64,000 nt of DNA from Rhizobium croatiense (GTDB lineage Bacteria; Pseudomonadota; Alphaproteobacteria; Rhizobiales; Rhizobiaceae), in assembly GCF_019793465.1 (NCBI RefSeq), contig NZ_JAILYJ010000009.1:186001-250000 (forward strand), written 5' to 3'. A program made the translations under genes and the position numbers. The notes beneath the pieces are model-generated. The model was not told where the DNA came from. It worked only from the letters and a program-made list of their open reading frames with translations, and made no database searches. Below are positions 29,000-39,388 of this stretch, one piece after another. Within the stretch, counting starts at the first letter, position 1. Every line of letters begins with the position of its first letter.

Positions 29000-31900
29000 T
29001 TATTTCGCCATTTCGGCCAGTTGCGTCATGATCACGGCGGCGCCCTGCAGGCGCTTTTCCGGGGTCGGCAGGTCGCGGGTCAGGAACAGGCTGTGGTCGG
29101 GGCGGATCTTCGCCATCGTGCCCTGCTTGCCGATATAGCCGACGAGATTTGCGGGGTTCGGGAATTCCTTGTTGCGGAACTGAACGACGACGCCCTTCGG
29201 GCCGGCATCGAGCTTTTCGACATTGGCGGTGCGGCAGAGCGACTTGATGTAGACGATCTTCAGGAGATGCTGGACTTCGATCGGCATCGGGCCGAAGCGG
29301 TCGATCATCTCGGCGCCGAAGCCGTCGATCTCCTTGAGCTCGGTGAGTTCCCCGAGACGGCGGTAAAGCGCCATGCGCAGATGCAGATCGGGAACATAGT
29401 CCTCCGGGATCATCACCGTCGTGCCGACCGAGATTTGCGGCGACCAGCCGGTGTCGTGGATCTCGTCGACGCCCTTGACCTCGGCGACCGCCTCTTCCAG
29501 CATCTGCTGATAGAGCTCGAAGCCGACCTCCTTGATATGGCCGGACTGCTCTTCGCCGAGCAGGTTGCCGGCGCCGCGGATATCGAGGTCGTGGCTTGCC
29601 AGCTGGAAGCCGGCGCCGAGCGTATCCAGCGACTGCAGCACCTTCAGCCGGCGGTCGGCCGTTGCCGTCAGCACCTTGTTCACAGGCAGGGTGAAGAGCG
29701 CAAAAGCGCGCACCTTCGAGCGGCCGACGCGGCCGCGCAGCTGATAGAGTTGGGCAAGGCCGAACATATCGGCGCGGTGGACGATCAGGGTGTTGGCTGT
29801 CGGCACGTCGAGGCCGGATTCAACGATGGTGGTTGACAGCAGCACATCGTAGCGGCCTTCATAGAAGGCATTCATGATGTCTTCGAGTTCGCCGGCCGGC
29901 ATCTGGCCATGGGCAACGGCGACCTTCAGCTCCGGCACGTCGGACTGCAGGAAGGCATGCACATCGGCAAGGTCGGCAAGCCTCGGGCAGACATAGAAGC
30001 TCTGGCCGCCGCGATAGTGCTCGCGCATCAGCGTCTCGCGGATGACAAGGCTGTCGAAAGGCGAGATGAAGGTGCGCACCGCCATGCGGTCGACCGGCGG
30101 CGTCGTGATTAGCGACAGTTCGCGCACCCCGGTCATGGCGAGCTGCAGCGTGCGCGGGATCGGCGTCGCCGACAGCGTCAGCACGTGCACGTCGCTCTTC
30201 AGCTCCTTCAGCCGCTCCTTGTGCTTGACGCCGAAATGCTGCTCCTCGTCGATGACGAGCAGGCCGAGATTGGCGAACTTGATGCCGGCGCCCAGCAGCG
30301 CATGGGTGCCGACGACGATATCGGTCTTGCCTTCGGAGACTTCCTTCTTGGTCAGTGCCAGTTCCTTGGCGCCGACAAGCCGCGAGGCTTGCTGGACGCG
30401 CACCGGCAGGCCGCGAAAACGCTCCGAGAAAGTCCTGAAATGCTGGCGCGCGAGCAAGGTCGTCGGCACGACGACGGCAACCTGGACGCCGTTCATCGCG
30501 GCGACGAAGGCGGCGCGCAAGGCCACTTCCGTCTTGCCGAAGCCGACGTCGCCGCAGACGAGACGATCCATCGGCCGGCCGGCGCCGAGATCGGAGCGCA
30601 CCGCGTCGATGGCGTTATCCTGGTCCTCGGTCTCGTCATAGGGGAAGCGGGCGGAAAACTCGTCGTAAAGCCCGTCCGGCGTCGTCAGAACAGGCGCGTG
30701 GCGCGTCAGTCGCTCGGCGGCGATGCGGATCAGCGCGTCCGCCATATCGAGCAACCGCTTCTTGAGCTTGGCCTTGCGCATCTGCCAGGCGCCGCCGCCG
30801 AGCTTGTCGAGCTGGGCCTCGGTGCCCTCGCCGCCGTAGCGCGAGAGAAGATCGATGTTTTCGACCGGCAGGAAGAGCTTGGCCTCGTCGGCATATTGCA
30901 GTTCGAGGCAGGCATGCGGGGCCCCTGCCGCCTCGATGGTCTTGAGGCCGATAAAGCGGCCGATGCCGTGTTCGGCATGGACGACGATCGAGCCCTCGTC
31001 GAGGCCGGCGACCTCGGCGATGAAGTCGGCGGCGCGCTTGCGGCGCTTGGAGCGGCGCACCATGCGGTCGCCGAGAATATCCTGTTCGCCGATAACGACG
31101 AGATCGCCGGCCTCGAAGCCGGATTCGAGATTGAGCACGGCAGCGGCGGCCTCGCCTTTGCCCAGCGCCGCGAGATCCTTCAGCGCCTCGACCGGCTTCA
31201 CTTTTTCCAGGCCGTGCTCGTTCAGAACCTGCAGCAGCCGCTCCAGCGAACCTTCGGTCCAGGCGGTGACCAGCACTTTCGCCCCGCCGGCGCGGCGGTC
31301 GGCGATATGCTTGACGACGACGTCGAAAATATTGACGCGTTCGGCATCGCCGCCGCCTTCGGCATTCGAGCGAGCCCAGCGCTGGCCCTGGCGCGCTTCG
31401 ATGTTGACGACCCGCCTCGCCTCGCCCTCGATTTCGTTGAAGGGACTGATGCGGATCGCGCCGAGCGCGTCGAGGGTTTTGGCGAAAAGCTTGCTGTCGA
31501 GATAAAGCTGGCCCGGTGTCACCGGCTTGTAGGGCGTGCCCTGCGCCATCTGGCCCTTGGCCGGCTTGCCGGAATTCAGGCGGGCGTCGAAATAATCGAG
31601 GACGAGCTTGGAGCGCTCCTCGGCCGCCTCACGCACCGTGTGGTCGGTGACGACTCTGAAGCCGCTGAGATAATCGAAAACGGTATCGAGCTTCTCGTAG
31701 AAGAACGGCAGCCAATGCTCCATGCCGGGGTAACGGCGGCCTTCGGAGACGGCGAGATAGAGCGCATCATCGCGTGTCGTCGCGCCGAACGCCGACAGGT
31801 AATTCTTGCGGAAGCGGCTGATCGTATCCGGCGTCAGCGTCACTTCGCTCATCGGGTTGAGATCGAGCGAACGCACCTGGCCGGTCGTGCGCTGGCTTGC

Positions 31901-32503
31901 CGGATCGAAGCTGCGGATCGATTCCAGCGTATCGCCGAAGAAATCGAGGCGGACCGGCTCTTCCGATCCCGGCACGAAGACGTCGAGAATGCCGCCGCGC
32001 ACGGCATATTCGCCGACCTCGCGAACGGTCGCGACGCGGTCGAAACCGTTGCGCTCCAGACGTCCGGCGAGATCGTCCATGCGCAGCTGGTTGCCGGGTC
32101 GGGCCGAAAAGCTCAGGCTTTCGATGACATCATGCGGCGCCACCTTCTGCAGCATGGCATTGGCAGTGACGAGCACGATGGCCGCATGCGGCTTCTTCCG
32201 GTGAGCGATGAGGCCGCCGAGTGCGGCAAGCCGGCGGGCCGAGGTATCGGCGCTCGGCGAGACGCGGTCATACGGCAGACAGTCCCAGGCCGGCAGGGTG
32301 AGAACCGGAATGTCGGGGGCGACGAAGCCCAGCATCTGCTCGAGATCAGCCATACGGTGGCCGTCCGACATGACATAGGCGACCGGCTCTCCCGTGCGGG
32401 CGAGTTCGGTGAGCAGCAGCGGTTCAAGGCCGGCAGGCACATTGCCGATCGTCAGCGGCTCGGCAATGGCCGCAAGCTTCTTCGAATCGAAACCAGGGAT
32501 CAT
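29000..32503 (-). CDS. mfd: Transcription-repair coupling factor
   Basis: Mfd removes stalled RNA polymerase and recruits UvrA. The 1167-residue protein has an N-terminal UvrB-like region (about 1-380, GVLP-like GGILDVFVPGSEEPVRLDFFGD), an RNA-polymerase-interacting domain (about 490-570), and a RecG-like helicase with Walker A GDVGFGKTE, Walker B VIDEEQHFG and the motif VI region QLRGRVGRSKVRAFA. Its start overlaps the sdhE stop by 4 bases (ATGA). Confidence 0.96.
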   Translation of the reverse strand: MIPGFDSKKLAAIAEPLTIGNVPAGLEPLLLTELARTGEPVAYVMSDGHRMADLEQMLGFVAPDIPVLTLPAWDCLPYDRVSPSADTSARRLAALGGLIAHRKKPHAAIVLVTANAMLQKVAPHDVIESLSFSARPGNQLRMDDLAGRLERNGFDRVATVREVGEYAVRGGILDVFVPGSEEPVRLDFFGDTLESIRSFDPASQRTTGQVRSLDLNPMSEVTLTPDTISRFRKNYLSAFGATTRDDALYLAVSEGRRYPGMEHWLPFFYEKLDTVFDYLSGFRVVTDHTVREAAEERSKLVLDYFDARLNSGKPAKGQMAQGTPYKPVTPGQLYLDSKLFAKTLDALGAIRISPFNEIEGEARRVVNIEARQGQRWARSNAEGGGDAERVNIFDVVVKHIADRRAGGAKVLVTAWTEGSLERLLQVLNEHGLEKVKPVEALKDLAALGKGEAAAAVLNLESGFEAGDLVVIGEQDILGDRMVRRSKRRKRAADFIAEVAGLDEGSIVVHAEHGIGRFIGLKTIEAAGAPHACLELQYADEAKLFLPVENIDLLSRYGGEGTEAQLDKLGGGAWQMRKAKLKKRLLDMADALIRIAAERLTRHAPVLTTPDGLYDEFSARFPYDETEDQDNAIDAVRSDLGAGRPMDRLVCGDVGFGKTEVALRAAFVAAMNGVQVAVVVPTTLLARQHFRTFSERFRGLPVRVQQASRLVGAKELALTKKEVSEGKTDIVVGTHALLGAGIKFANLGLLVIDEEQHFGVKHKERLKELKSDVHVLTLSATPIPRTLQLAMTGVRELSLITTPPVDRMAVRTFISPFDSLVIRETLMREHYRGGQSFYVCPRLADLADVHAFLQSDVPELKVAVAHGQMPAGELEDIMNAFYEGRYDVLLSTTIVESGLDVPTANTLIVHRADMFGLAQLYQLRGRVGRSKVRAFALFTLPVNKVLTATADRRLKVLQSLDTLGAGFQLASHDLDIRGAGNLLGEEQSGHIKEVGFELYQQMLEEAVAEVKGVDEIHDTGWSPQISVGTTVMIPEDYVPDLHLRMALYRRLGELTELKEIDGFGAEMIDRFGPMPIEVQHLLKIVYIKSLCRTANVEKLDAGPKGVVVQFRNKEFPNPANLVGYIGKQGTMAKIRPDHSLFLTRDLPTPEKRLQGAAVIMTQLAEMAK

Positions 32504-32805
32504 TCCGGCGTCCTGAGGGGCTTGTCGAAATCGGGCGTGTAGGCGGCGAGGCGGGCAAACATCGGTGTCTGGAAACGCTCAGGCACCGGCCATGTTCCCA
32601 TGATCCAGCGAACAAGATCATTGTCCTCTTCGGCCATGATCGTCTCGAACTCGTCGAGTTCGGCTTCCGAAAGTGTCGCGATCTCGGCTTCGGCGAACTG
32701 GCCGAAGACCAGATCCATCTCGCGGATGCCGCGATGCCAGCAGCGGAAAAGGATGCGGCGGCGGCGCGGGTCGAGACCGGCACTCGTGAGCGTGACACCT
32801 GTCAT
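32500..32805 (-). CDS. sdhE: Succinate dehydrogenase assembly factor 2
   Basis: SdhE promotes covalent attachment of FAD to the SdhA flavoprotein. The 101-residue protein carries the family motif as RRRRILFRCWHRGIREMDLVFGQFA (RGxxEMD) and the middle block EDNDLVRWIMG. The ATG at 32805 was selected because the upstream in-frame extension is not family-like. It overlaps mfd by 4 bases and diverges from recG; the linkage of sdhE, mfd and recG is usual in Rhizobiales but has no known functional reason. Confidence 0.92.
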   Translation of the reverse strand: MTGVTLTSAGLDPRRRRILFRCWHRGIREMDLVFGQFAEAEIATLSEAELDEFETIMAEEDNDLVRWIMGTWPVPERFQTPMFARLAAYTPDFDKPLRTPE

Positions 32806-32897
32806 GGCATTACCTTCCTGTTGATGCGCCTCTATAGCCCCTCGAAAGCGGCTTGTCAGCCTTGCCAAGGCCGCATTGTTCATCGCATTTTGACCGC

Positions 32898-35003
32898 ATG
32901 CGCCCCGCCATTCTCGATCCTCTGTTTTCCCCTATTTCTGGCCTTCCGGGCGTCGGCCCGAAGATCGCCGAACTGCTGGTCAAGCTGCTCGGTCGCGAGA
33001 CGCCGGAGGATTGCCGGGTCATCGATCTCCTCTTCCACGCGCCCTTCTCGCTGATCGACCGGCGCAACCAGCCGGGAATCGCCCGCGCGCCGCAGGGCGC
33101 GATCGTGACGATCACCGCCCGTGTCGACCGCCACCAAGTGCCGCCGCGCGGCAAGAGCAATGTGCCCTACCGCGTCTTCCTGCATGACGAGACCGGCGAA
33201 CTGACGCTGGTCTTCTTCCGGGGCCAGGCGGCCTGGCTGGAAAAGCAGCTGCCTGTTGATGCGGAGGTGACGGTCAGCGGCAAGGTCGACTGGTTCAACG
33301 GCCGCGCCTCGATGGTGCATCCGGACTATATCGTCAGGGCTGACGAGGCGGAGAACCTGCCGCTGGTCGAGCCGATCTATCCGCTGACGGCGGGGCTTTC
33401 GCCGAAGACATTGCACAAGATCATCGATGCCGCCCTACCGCGTTTTCCCGAGCTGCCGGAATGGATCGACCCGGCGCTGGCGCAGAAGCAGGGCCTGCCG
33501 TCGATCCGCGACAGCTTCCATATGCTGCACGAGCCGCGCGATCCCGCCGATATCGATCCGCAGGCCCCAGCGCAGCGGCGGCTCGCCTATGACGAGTTCC
33601 TCGCCGGCCAGCTGTCGCTGAGCCTGGTGCGCCAGAGGCTGCGCAAGGTCGCGGGCCAGCCGGTGCAGGCGACGGGTGCGGTCAGCGGCAAGATCCTGAA
33701 GACGCTGCCCTTTTCGCCCACATCAAGCCAAAACGAGGCGATTGCCGACATTCTGAAGGACATGGCCGGCACCGAGCGCATGCTGCGGCTGCTGCAGGGC
33801 GATGTCGGCTCCGGCAAGACGCTGGTGGCACTGATGTCGATGGCGGCGGTGATCGAGAGCGGCGGCCAGGCCGTGCTGATGGCGCCGACCGAAATCCTGG
33901 CGCGCCAGCACCACGCGACGATCTCGAAATTCGCCGCCTCCGCCGGGCTCGGCATCGAGGTGTTGACCGGGCGCACCAAGGGACGCGAGCGGGAGGAAAT
34001 CCTGGAGCGCATCGCCTCCGGTGCGGCACAGATCATCATCGGTACGCATGCGCTGTTCCAGGATACTGTATCTTACGCCAACCTCATGCTGGCCGTCGTC
34101 GACGAACAGCACCGTTTCGGCGTGCATCAGCGCCTCAGGCTGACAGCCAAGGGCATCTCGCCGCACATGCTTGTGATGACGGCGACACCGATCCCGCGCA
34201 CGCTGGTGCTTGCCGCCTTCGGCGACATGGACGTCTCCAAGCTCACGGAAAAACCGGCCGGCCGCAAGCCGATCCAGACGATCACCGTGCCGATGGAGCG
34301 CACGGGCGAAATTGTCGGGCGGCTGCAGAGCGCCCTTGCCGAGGGCAAGAAGGCCTACTGGATCTGCCCGCTGGTCGAAGAATCCGAAGAGCTCGACCTG
34401 ATGTCGGCCGAGGAGCGGCATGCCACACTGGTCTCAGCACTCGGCCCCGATATTGGTCTCATCCACGGCCGCATGAGCGGGCCTGAGAAGGATGCGGCGA
34501 TGATGGCTTTCAAGAACGGCGAGACCCGGCTGCTCGTCGCCACCACCGTCGTCGAGGTCGGCGTCGACGTGCCGGATGCGACGATCATGGTGATCGAACA
34601 TGCCGAACGCTTCGGCCTGGCGCAATTGCATCAGTTGCGCGGCCGCGTCGGGCGCGGCGACGAGGCCTCGACCTGCATCCTGCTCTACAAGGGGCCGCTC
34701 GGCGAAACCGGCCATGCCAGGCTTTCGATCATGCGCGAGACCGAGGACGGTTTCCGCATCGCCGAGGAGGATCTGAAGCTGCGCGGCGAAGGCGAGCTGC
34801 TCGGCACCCGCCAGTCCGGCACGCCGGGCTTCCGGATCGCCAGCCTCGAGGCGCATGCCGACCTGCTGGAGATCGCCCGCAAGGATGCGGCCTATCTCAT
34901 CGAGCGCGATCCAGAGCTGACCAGTGACAGAGGACAGGCGATCCGCACCTTGCTCTATCTCTTCCGCCGCGATGAGGCGATCCGTTTCCTGAGGGCGGGA
35001 TAA
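32898..35003 (+). CDS. recG: ATP-dependent DNA helicase RecG
   Basis: RecG remodels branched DNA such as stalled forks and Holliday junctions. The 701-residue protein has the N-terminal wedge/OB domain (about 60-160), Walker A GDVGSGKT at about residue 300, Walker B VVDEQHRFGVHQ, and the motif HQLRGRVGRG with the C-terminal TRG region (GEGELLGTRQSGTPGFR). The ATG at 32898 starts MRPAILDPLFSPISGLPGVG; further upstream codons overlap the divergent promoter region. Confidence 0.96.
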   Translation: MRPAILDPLFSPISGLPGVGPKIAELLVKLLGRETPEDCRVIDLLFHAPFSLIDRRNQPGIARAPQGAIVTITARVDRHQVPPRGKSNVPYRVFLHDETGELTLVFFRGQAAWLEKQLPVDAEVTVSGKVDWFNGRASMVHPDYIVRADEAENLPLVEPIYPLTAGLSPKTLHKIIDAALPRFPELPEWIDPALAQKQGLPSIRDSFHMLHEPRDPADIDPQAPAQRRLAYDEFLAGQLSLSLVRQRLRKVAGQPVQATGAVSGKILKTLPFSPTSSQNEAIADILKDMAGTERMLRLLQGDVGSGKTLVALMSMAAVIESGGQAVLMAPTEILARQHHATISKFAASAGLGIEVLTGRTKGREREEILERIASGAAQIIIGTHALFQDTVSYANLMLAVVDEQHRFGVHQRLRLTAKGISPHMLVMTATPIPRTLVLAAFGDMDVSKLTEKPAGRKPIQTITVPMERTGEIVGRLQSALAEGKKAYWICPLVEESEELDLMSAEERHATLVSALGPDIGLIHGRMSGPEKDAAMMAFKNGETRLLVATTVVEVGVDVPDATIMVIEHAERFGLAQLHQLRGRVGRGDEASTCILLYKGPLGETGHARLSIMRETEDGFRIAEEDLKLRGEGELLGTRQSGTPGFRIASLEAHADLLEIARKDAAYLIERDPELTSDRGQAIRTLLYLFRRDEAIRFLRAG

Positions 35004-35035
35004 AGCACGCCGCGGCGCGCTTTAATCTTCTTTCC

Positions 35036-35084
35036 ATGCATGTCGTTATCCCAAAACCGCCAAACACTTTTGGGCGACATGCAT
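35036..35084. repeat. Rhizobial palindromic intergenic element between recG and DUF502 gene
   Basis: ATGCATGTCG (35036-35045) pairs with CGACATGCAT (35075-35084), and CCCAAAA (35050-35056) pairs with TTTTGGG (35068-35074); only TTAT on the left arm is unpaired. I recognise this arm sequence from memory as frequent between rhizobial genes, but I could not count copies. It lies between convergent genes, touches the DUF502 stop codon, and could serve as a bidirectional terminator. Confidence 0.65.
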
Positions 35085-35791
35085 CAATCCGCTTTTGAAA
35101 CCGCCACCGGCTTCGGCCGCGGCAGATGCTTCTGCTTCGGCTCCAACGGCGTGTGTTCTGGGGCGACGAGACCGCCTGAGATCAGGAACTTGGCGGCGTC
35201 TTCCGGGCTCATGTCGAGCATGACAATCTTTTCGCGGGCCACGAAGATCAGGAAGCCGGCCGTCGGCACCGGCGTCGGGGGCAGGAAGACGGCGACCATA
35301 TCCTGGCCCATGGCGTTGAATTTCGAGGCGATTTCGCCCTTAGCGTCGGTGGCGACGAAGACCAGCGCCCAGAGGCCGGGGCCTGGATATTCGATAAGCC
35401 CGACCTTCTTGAAGGAGTTCGACTGCTCCTTCAGCACCGTTTCGAAAATCTGCTTCACGCTTCTGTAGATCGTGCGCACCAGCGGCATGCGCTGGACGAT
35501 CGATTCGCCGAAACGGACGATGCTTTGGCCGATGAGGTTCTTGCCGAGGAAGCCGACGACGGTGATCAGCACGATGGCGATCAGCAGGCCGAAGCCGGGA
35601 ATGGCGAAATTGAGATAGCTTTCCGGGTTCCAGCGCGCCGGAATGTAGGGCCTGACCCAGCTGTCCGACCAATGGATGAAGGTCCAGGTCAGCCAGATGG
35701 TAATCGCGATCGGCGCGCAGATGATCAGGCCTGCGAGAAAATTGTTCCTCAGCCGGGTCGCGACCGGCATTCTGGGGGCGTTGTCGGCCAT
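35084..35791 (-). CDS. DUF502-family membrane protein
   Basis: A 235-residue protein with two membrane spans (about residues 15-37, FLAGLIICAPIAITIWLTWTF, and about 57-80, FAIPGFGLLIAIVLITVVGFL) followed by a soluble domain with the family blocks RMPLVRTIYRSVKQIFETV and VFLPPTPVPTAGFLIFV. The family is widespread but has no established function. Its position between recG and glmS is conserved in relatives. It probably reads separately from glmS, which is followed by a hairpin. Confidence 0.85.
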   Translation of the reverse strand: MADNAPRMPVATRLRNNFLAGLIICAPIAITIWLTWTFIHWSDSWVRPYIPARWNPESYLNFAIPGFGLLIAIVLITVVGFLGKNLIGQSIVRFGESIVQRMPLVRTIYRSVKQIFETVLKEQSNSFKKVGLIEYPGPGLWALVFVATDAKGEIASKFNAMGQDMVAVFLPPTPVPTAGFLIFVAREKIVMLDMSPEDAAKFLISGGLVAPEHTPLEPKQKHLPRPKPVAVSKAD

Positions 35792-35824
35792 CGTTTCCTG
35801 ATGAACTCCATCTCAGTCCTGGAC

Positions 35825-35842
35825 GGGCCGGAACGCCGGCCC
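35825..35842. terminator. Hairpin between glmS and the DUF502 gene
   Basis: GGGCCGG (35825-35831) and CCGGCCC (35836-35842) pair around a 4-base loop, 84 bases after the glmS stop. No T tract follows on the minus strand, so its role as a terminator is uncertain. Confidence 0.4.
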
Positions 35843-35925
35843 TTCCCCCTTGTCCGCATACCAAAATTGCCAGAATTCGAGGCGTCGCACAATATGTTTC
35901 GGCGCGAAGCCCCGGTCCTCCAGGC

Positions 35926-37752
35926 TTATTCCACGGTCACGGATTTCGCCAGATTGCGGGGCTGGTCGACATCGGTGCCCATGAAGACGGCCGTGTGATA
36001 GGCAAGCAGCTGGATCGGCAGCGAGAAGATCATCGGCGCGATGATTTCGTCGACGACAGGCAGGGTAATCGTCGCCATGGTCGGCAGTTTCGAGGCCGCC
36101 GCACCCGCTTCGTCGGTGATGAAGATGATGCGGCCGCCACGGGCTGCGACCTCCTGCATGTTGGAGATGGTCTTTTCAAAGAAGCGGTCATAGGGGGCAA
36201 TGACGATAACCGGCATGTTCTCGTCGATCAGCGCGATGGGCCCGTGCTTCAATTCGCCGGCAGCATAACCTTCGGCGTGGATATAGGAAATTTCCTTGAG
36301 CTTCAGCGCGCCTTCCATGGCGAGCGGGAAGCTGGTGCCGCGGCCGAGATAGAGCACGTCCTTGCACTTCGACAATTCCCGCGACAGGCTTTCCATCTGC
36401 GGCTGGATGAGGTTCAGCACCCGGCTCATGATGCGCGGCATTTCGGCGAGGTGACGCACCAGCGCCCTCTCCTCATCAGCGCTCACCGTGCCGCGTGCCT
36501 TGCCGGCGCCGATCGCCAGCGACGCCAGCACGGCAAGCTGGCAAGTGAAGGCCTTGGTGGAGGCGACGCCGATTTCCGGGCCGGCCATGATCGGGAAGAC
36601 GGCGTCGGATTCCCGTGCGATCGTCGATTCGCGGACATTGACGACGGCGCCGATCTTCAGGCCGTTGTCGCGGCAGTAGCGCAGCGATGCCAGCGTATCG
36701 GCGGTTTCGCCGGACTGCGAGATGAAGAGTGCCGCCTGCGAGGGCAAAAGCGGCATTTCGCGGTAGCGGAATTCAGAGGCGACGTCGATCTCGACCGGCA
36801 GGCGCGCATAACGCTCGAACCAGTATTTGCCGACGAGACCGGCGAGATAGGCGGTGCCGCAGGCCGAAATCGCCAGGCCGGTCGCCGCTTTGAAGTCGAT
36901 CGCCGCGGCATTGGCGCCGATCGTGTTCTCGGCGAAATCGACATAGTGGCTGAGCGCATGGGAGATCACCTCCGGCTGCTCGTAGATTTCCTTTTCCATG
37001 AAGTGGCGGTGATTACCCTTGTCGACGACATAGGCGGCTGCCTGCGAGATTTGGCGGGCGCGCTTGACCGGCTTGCCGGTGAAATCGAGCACCGAGACGC
37101 TATCACGAGTAATGACGGCGCAGTCGCCGTCGACGAGATAGGTGATTTCGTTGGTGAAGGGCGAGAGCGCGATGGCATCTGAGCCGAGAAACATCTCGCC
37201 GCGGCCGTAGCCGACGGCAAGCGGTGGGCCGGAACGGGCGGCCATGATCGTGCCGGGATCGGCCTTGAGCATGACGGCCAGCGCATAGGCGCCGGTCACC
37301 CGGTTCAGCATCTTCAGCATGGCGGCGCGCGGCTCGAGGCCTTCGCGCAGATATTTCGCCATCAGCTGGGCGACGACTTCGGTGTCGGTCTGGGTTTCGA
37401 AGAACGAGCCGTCCGCGGTCAATTCGTCACGAAGCTCGGAGAAGTTCTCGATGATGCCGTTATGAACGACGGCGACGCCTTCGACGAAATGCGGATGGGC
37501 ATTGGTCTCATTCGGCACGCCGTGGGTCGCCCAGCGTGTATGGGCGATTCCGACCAAACCCGGCAGCGGTTCCGCATCGAGGCGTTTTTCCAGATTGAAG
37601 AGCTTGCCCTCGGCGCGGCGGCGATCCATCACGCCCTCATGGATGGTGGCGACACCGGCGGAATCATAACCGCGATATTCGAGGCGCTTGAGCGCGTCGA
37701 CAAGGCGCCCCGCAACAGGCTGAGTTCCGACGATCCCCACAATTCCGCACAT
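35926..37752 (-). CDS. glmS: Glutamine-fructose-6-phosphate aminotransferase (isomerizing)
   Basis: GlmS makes glucosamine-6-phosphate, the first step of UDP-GlcNAc synthesis. The 608-residue protein begins MCGIVGIVG, so Cys2 becomes the N-terminal nucleophile after Met removal; this fixes the start at 37752. The glutaminase domain is followed by two SIS domains (about 285-425 and 455-600; SQSGETADTLASLRYC, EVASTKAFTCQ-like ASTKAFTCQ) and ends in PRNLAKSVTVE. It works with GlmU encoded just upstream. I see no glmS riboswitch. Confidence 0.97.
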   Translation of the reverse strand: MCGIVGIVGTQPVAGRLVDALKRLEYRGYDSAGVATIHEGVMDRRRAEGKLFNLEKRLDAEPLPGLVGIAHTRWATHGVPNETNAHPHFVEGVAVVHNGIIENFSELRDELTADGSFFETQTDTEVVAQLMAKYLREGLEPRAAMLKMLNRVTGAYALAVMLKADPGTIMAARSGPPLAVGYGRGEMFLGSDAIALSPFTNEITYLVDGDCAVITRDSVSVLDFTGKPVKRARQISQAAAYVVDKGNHRHFMEKEIYEQPEVISHALSHYVDFAENTIGANAAAIDFKAATGLAISACGTAYLAGLVGKYWFERYARLPVEIDVASEFRYREMPLLPSQAALFISQSGETADTLASLRYCRDNGLKIGAVVNVRESTIARESDAVFPIMAGPEIGVASTKAFTCQLAVLASLAIGAGKARGTVSADEERALVRHLAEMPRIMSRVLNLIQPQMESLSRELSKCKDVLYLGRGTSFPLAMEGALKLKEISYIHAEGYAAGELKHGPIALIDENMPVIVIAPYDRFFEKTISNMQEVAARGGRIIFITDEAGAAASKLPTMATITLPVVDEIIAPMIFSLPIQLLAYHTAVFMGTDVDQPRNLAKSVTVE

Positions 37753-37861
37753 ATAACATCCCCACAAGGCTTCGATAGCGAGGCCAGTCCTAACGATTCC
37801 TGCTTATTTCTCAATGGCCTCGGCGGTCACTTTCAATTTCCGCCGGTTACGGAAAGCGGCC

Positions 37862-39223
37862 TCAAGCCTTGGCCTTCTTCGCCGCCTTGATGGCGAGCGC
37901 ACGCTCGCGCAGCAGGGTCGCCCGGCCGGGCTTGATCTCCTGGCGGGCGCGGCCCAGCGCCAGCGCATCGGTCGGCACGTCGGCGGTGATGACGCTGCCG
38001 GAGCCAACATAGGCGCCGTCGCCGATCGTCACCGGCGCGACCAGCGAGGAGTTGGAACCGATGAAGGCGTTTTCGCCGATCACCGTTTCGCTCTTGTTGA
38101 CCCCGTCATAATTGCAGGTGATCGTGCCGGCGCCAATATTGCTGCCGGCGCCGACGACGGCATCGCCGATATAGGTGAGGTGGTTGACCTTGGCGCCCTC
38201 GCCCAACCGGCCGTTCTTGACCTCGCAGAAATTGCCGACCTTCGAACCATTGGCGAGATCGGCCCCCGGCCGCAACCGCGCGAAGGGGCCGACAGTAGCG
38301 CCCTCACTGACATGGGCGCCTTCGATATGCGAGAAGGCGTGAATGACGGCACCGCCGTCGATCACCGCGCCGGGACCGAAGACAACATTCGGCTCGATCA
38401 GCGCATCCTGGCCGATGACGGTATCGTAGCAGAGGAACACCGTTTCCGGTGCGATCATGGTGACGCCCGCCAGCATCATCTCGCGGCGGCGGCGTTCCTG
38501 CCAGAAGCGCTCGATGACCGCGAGTTCGGCGCGGTTGTTGCAGCCGGTCATCTCGATTTCGGGGGCATCGACGGCGGTAACACGGCCGCCGAGCGAGCGG
38601 GCGATCTCAACGAGATCGGTCAAGTAGAATTCACCCTTGGCATTGGCATTGCCGATGCGCGAGAGCAGATCGAGCGCTTTGCGGCCGTTGATCGCCATCA
38701 GCCCGCTGTTGCACCAGGTGACAGCGCGCTCGGCATCGGTCGCATCCTTCTCCTCACGGATGGCGATGAGTTCGCCGTCCTTGACAAGCAGCCGGCCATA
38801 ACCGGTCGGGCGGTCGGTGTGGAAACCAATAACGACGATGTCGCTGCCATCGGCAAGACCCTGGCGGGCGGCTTTCAGCGGGCCGTCGGTCTGCAGCGGC
38901 ACGTCGCCATAGGTGACGAGGATATCATCATAACCCTTGGCGATCGCTTCGCGCGCCGCCAGCACTGCATGGCCGGTGCCGAGGCGCTGCTGCTGCAGAT
39001 AGGATTCGACGCTGACACCGTCGATGCTTGCGGCCTTTGCTACCTCCTCGGCGTCGCGGCCGACGACAAGGGCGACGGCGGAAATGCCGGCGGAGGCGAC
39101 TGCCTCGACGACATGGGCAATCATCGGCCGCCCGGCGACCGGATGCAGCACCTTCGATTTCGAGGATTTCATCCGCGTGCTGTCACCGGCAGCTAGGATG
39201 ACGGCAAGACAAGTACGTTCCAT
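37862..39223 (-). CDS. glmU: Bifunctional GlcNAc-1-P uridylyltransferase / GlcN-1-P acetyltransferase
   Basis: GlmU makes UDP-GlcNAc for peptidoglycan and lipopolysaccharide. The 453-residue protein has an N-terminal pyrophosphorylase domain ([25 protein letters not shown], with the Arg and Lys of the nucleotide loop) and a C-terminal left-handed beta-helix with hexapeptide repeats from about residue 250, including the acetyltransferase catalytic region ([12 protein letters not shown] and [21 protein letters not shown]). It is 109 bases upstream of glmS. Confidence 0.96.
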   Translation of the reverse strand: MERTCLAVILAAGDSTRMKSSKSKVLHPVAGRPMIAHVVEAVASAGISAVALVVGRDAEEVAKAASIDGVSVESYLQQQRLGTGHAVLAAREAIAKGYDDILVTYGDVPLQTDGPLKAARQGLADGSDIVVIGFHTDRPTGYGRLLVKDGELIAIREEKDATDAERAVTWCNSGLMAINGRKALDLLSRIGNANAKGEFYLTDLVEIARSLGGRVTAVDAPEIEMTGCNNRAELAVIERFWQERRRREMMLAGVTMIAPETVFLCYDTVIGQDALIEPNVVFGPGAVIDGGAVIHAFSHIEGAHVSEGATVGPFARLRPGADLANGSKVGNFCEVKNGRLGEGAKVNHLTYIGDAVVGAGSNIGAGTITCNYDGVNKSETVIGENAFIGSNSSLVAPVTIGDGAYVGSGSVITADVPTDALALGRARQEIKPGRATLLRERALAIKAAKKAKA

Positions 39224-39388
39224 GATCTGCTCCGCGAATCCGCGCCATGAGGCGGCTTTGTTGCCTCATACTGCATAATTCCTGAAATCGGAATCGATTT
39301 TCGGAAGCCGCGATGGAAGGATCGAAAGTGCGGCGGCGCCCTTTGCGGGTCCCCAAAGACGCGCAACGGCATAGGACGGTCAAAGCCC

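Noticed and set aside
30185..32542. A 785-codon open frame on the plus strand opposite mfd
   Set aside because: It is a mirror of the mfd coding sequence, without any family motif, and mfd itself is certain.
35926..37861. Possible glmS riboswitch or ribozyme
   Set aside because: The 109-base gap upstream of glmS shows no ribozyme-like core, and such ribozymes are typical of Gram-positive bacteria.
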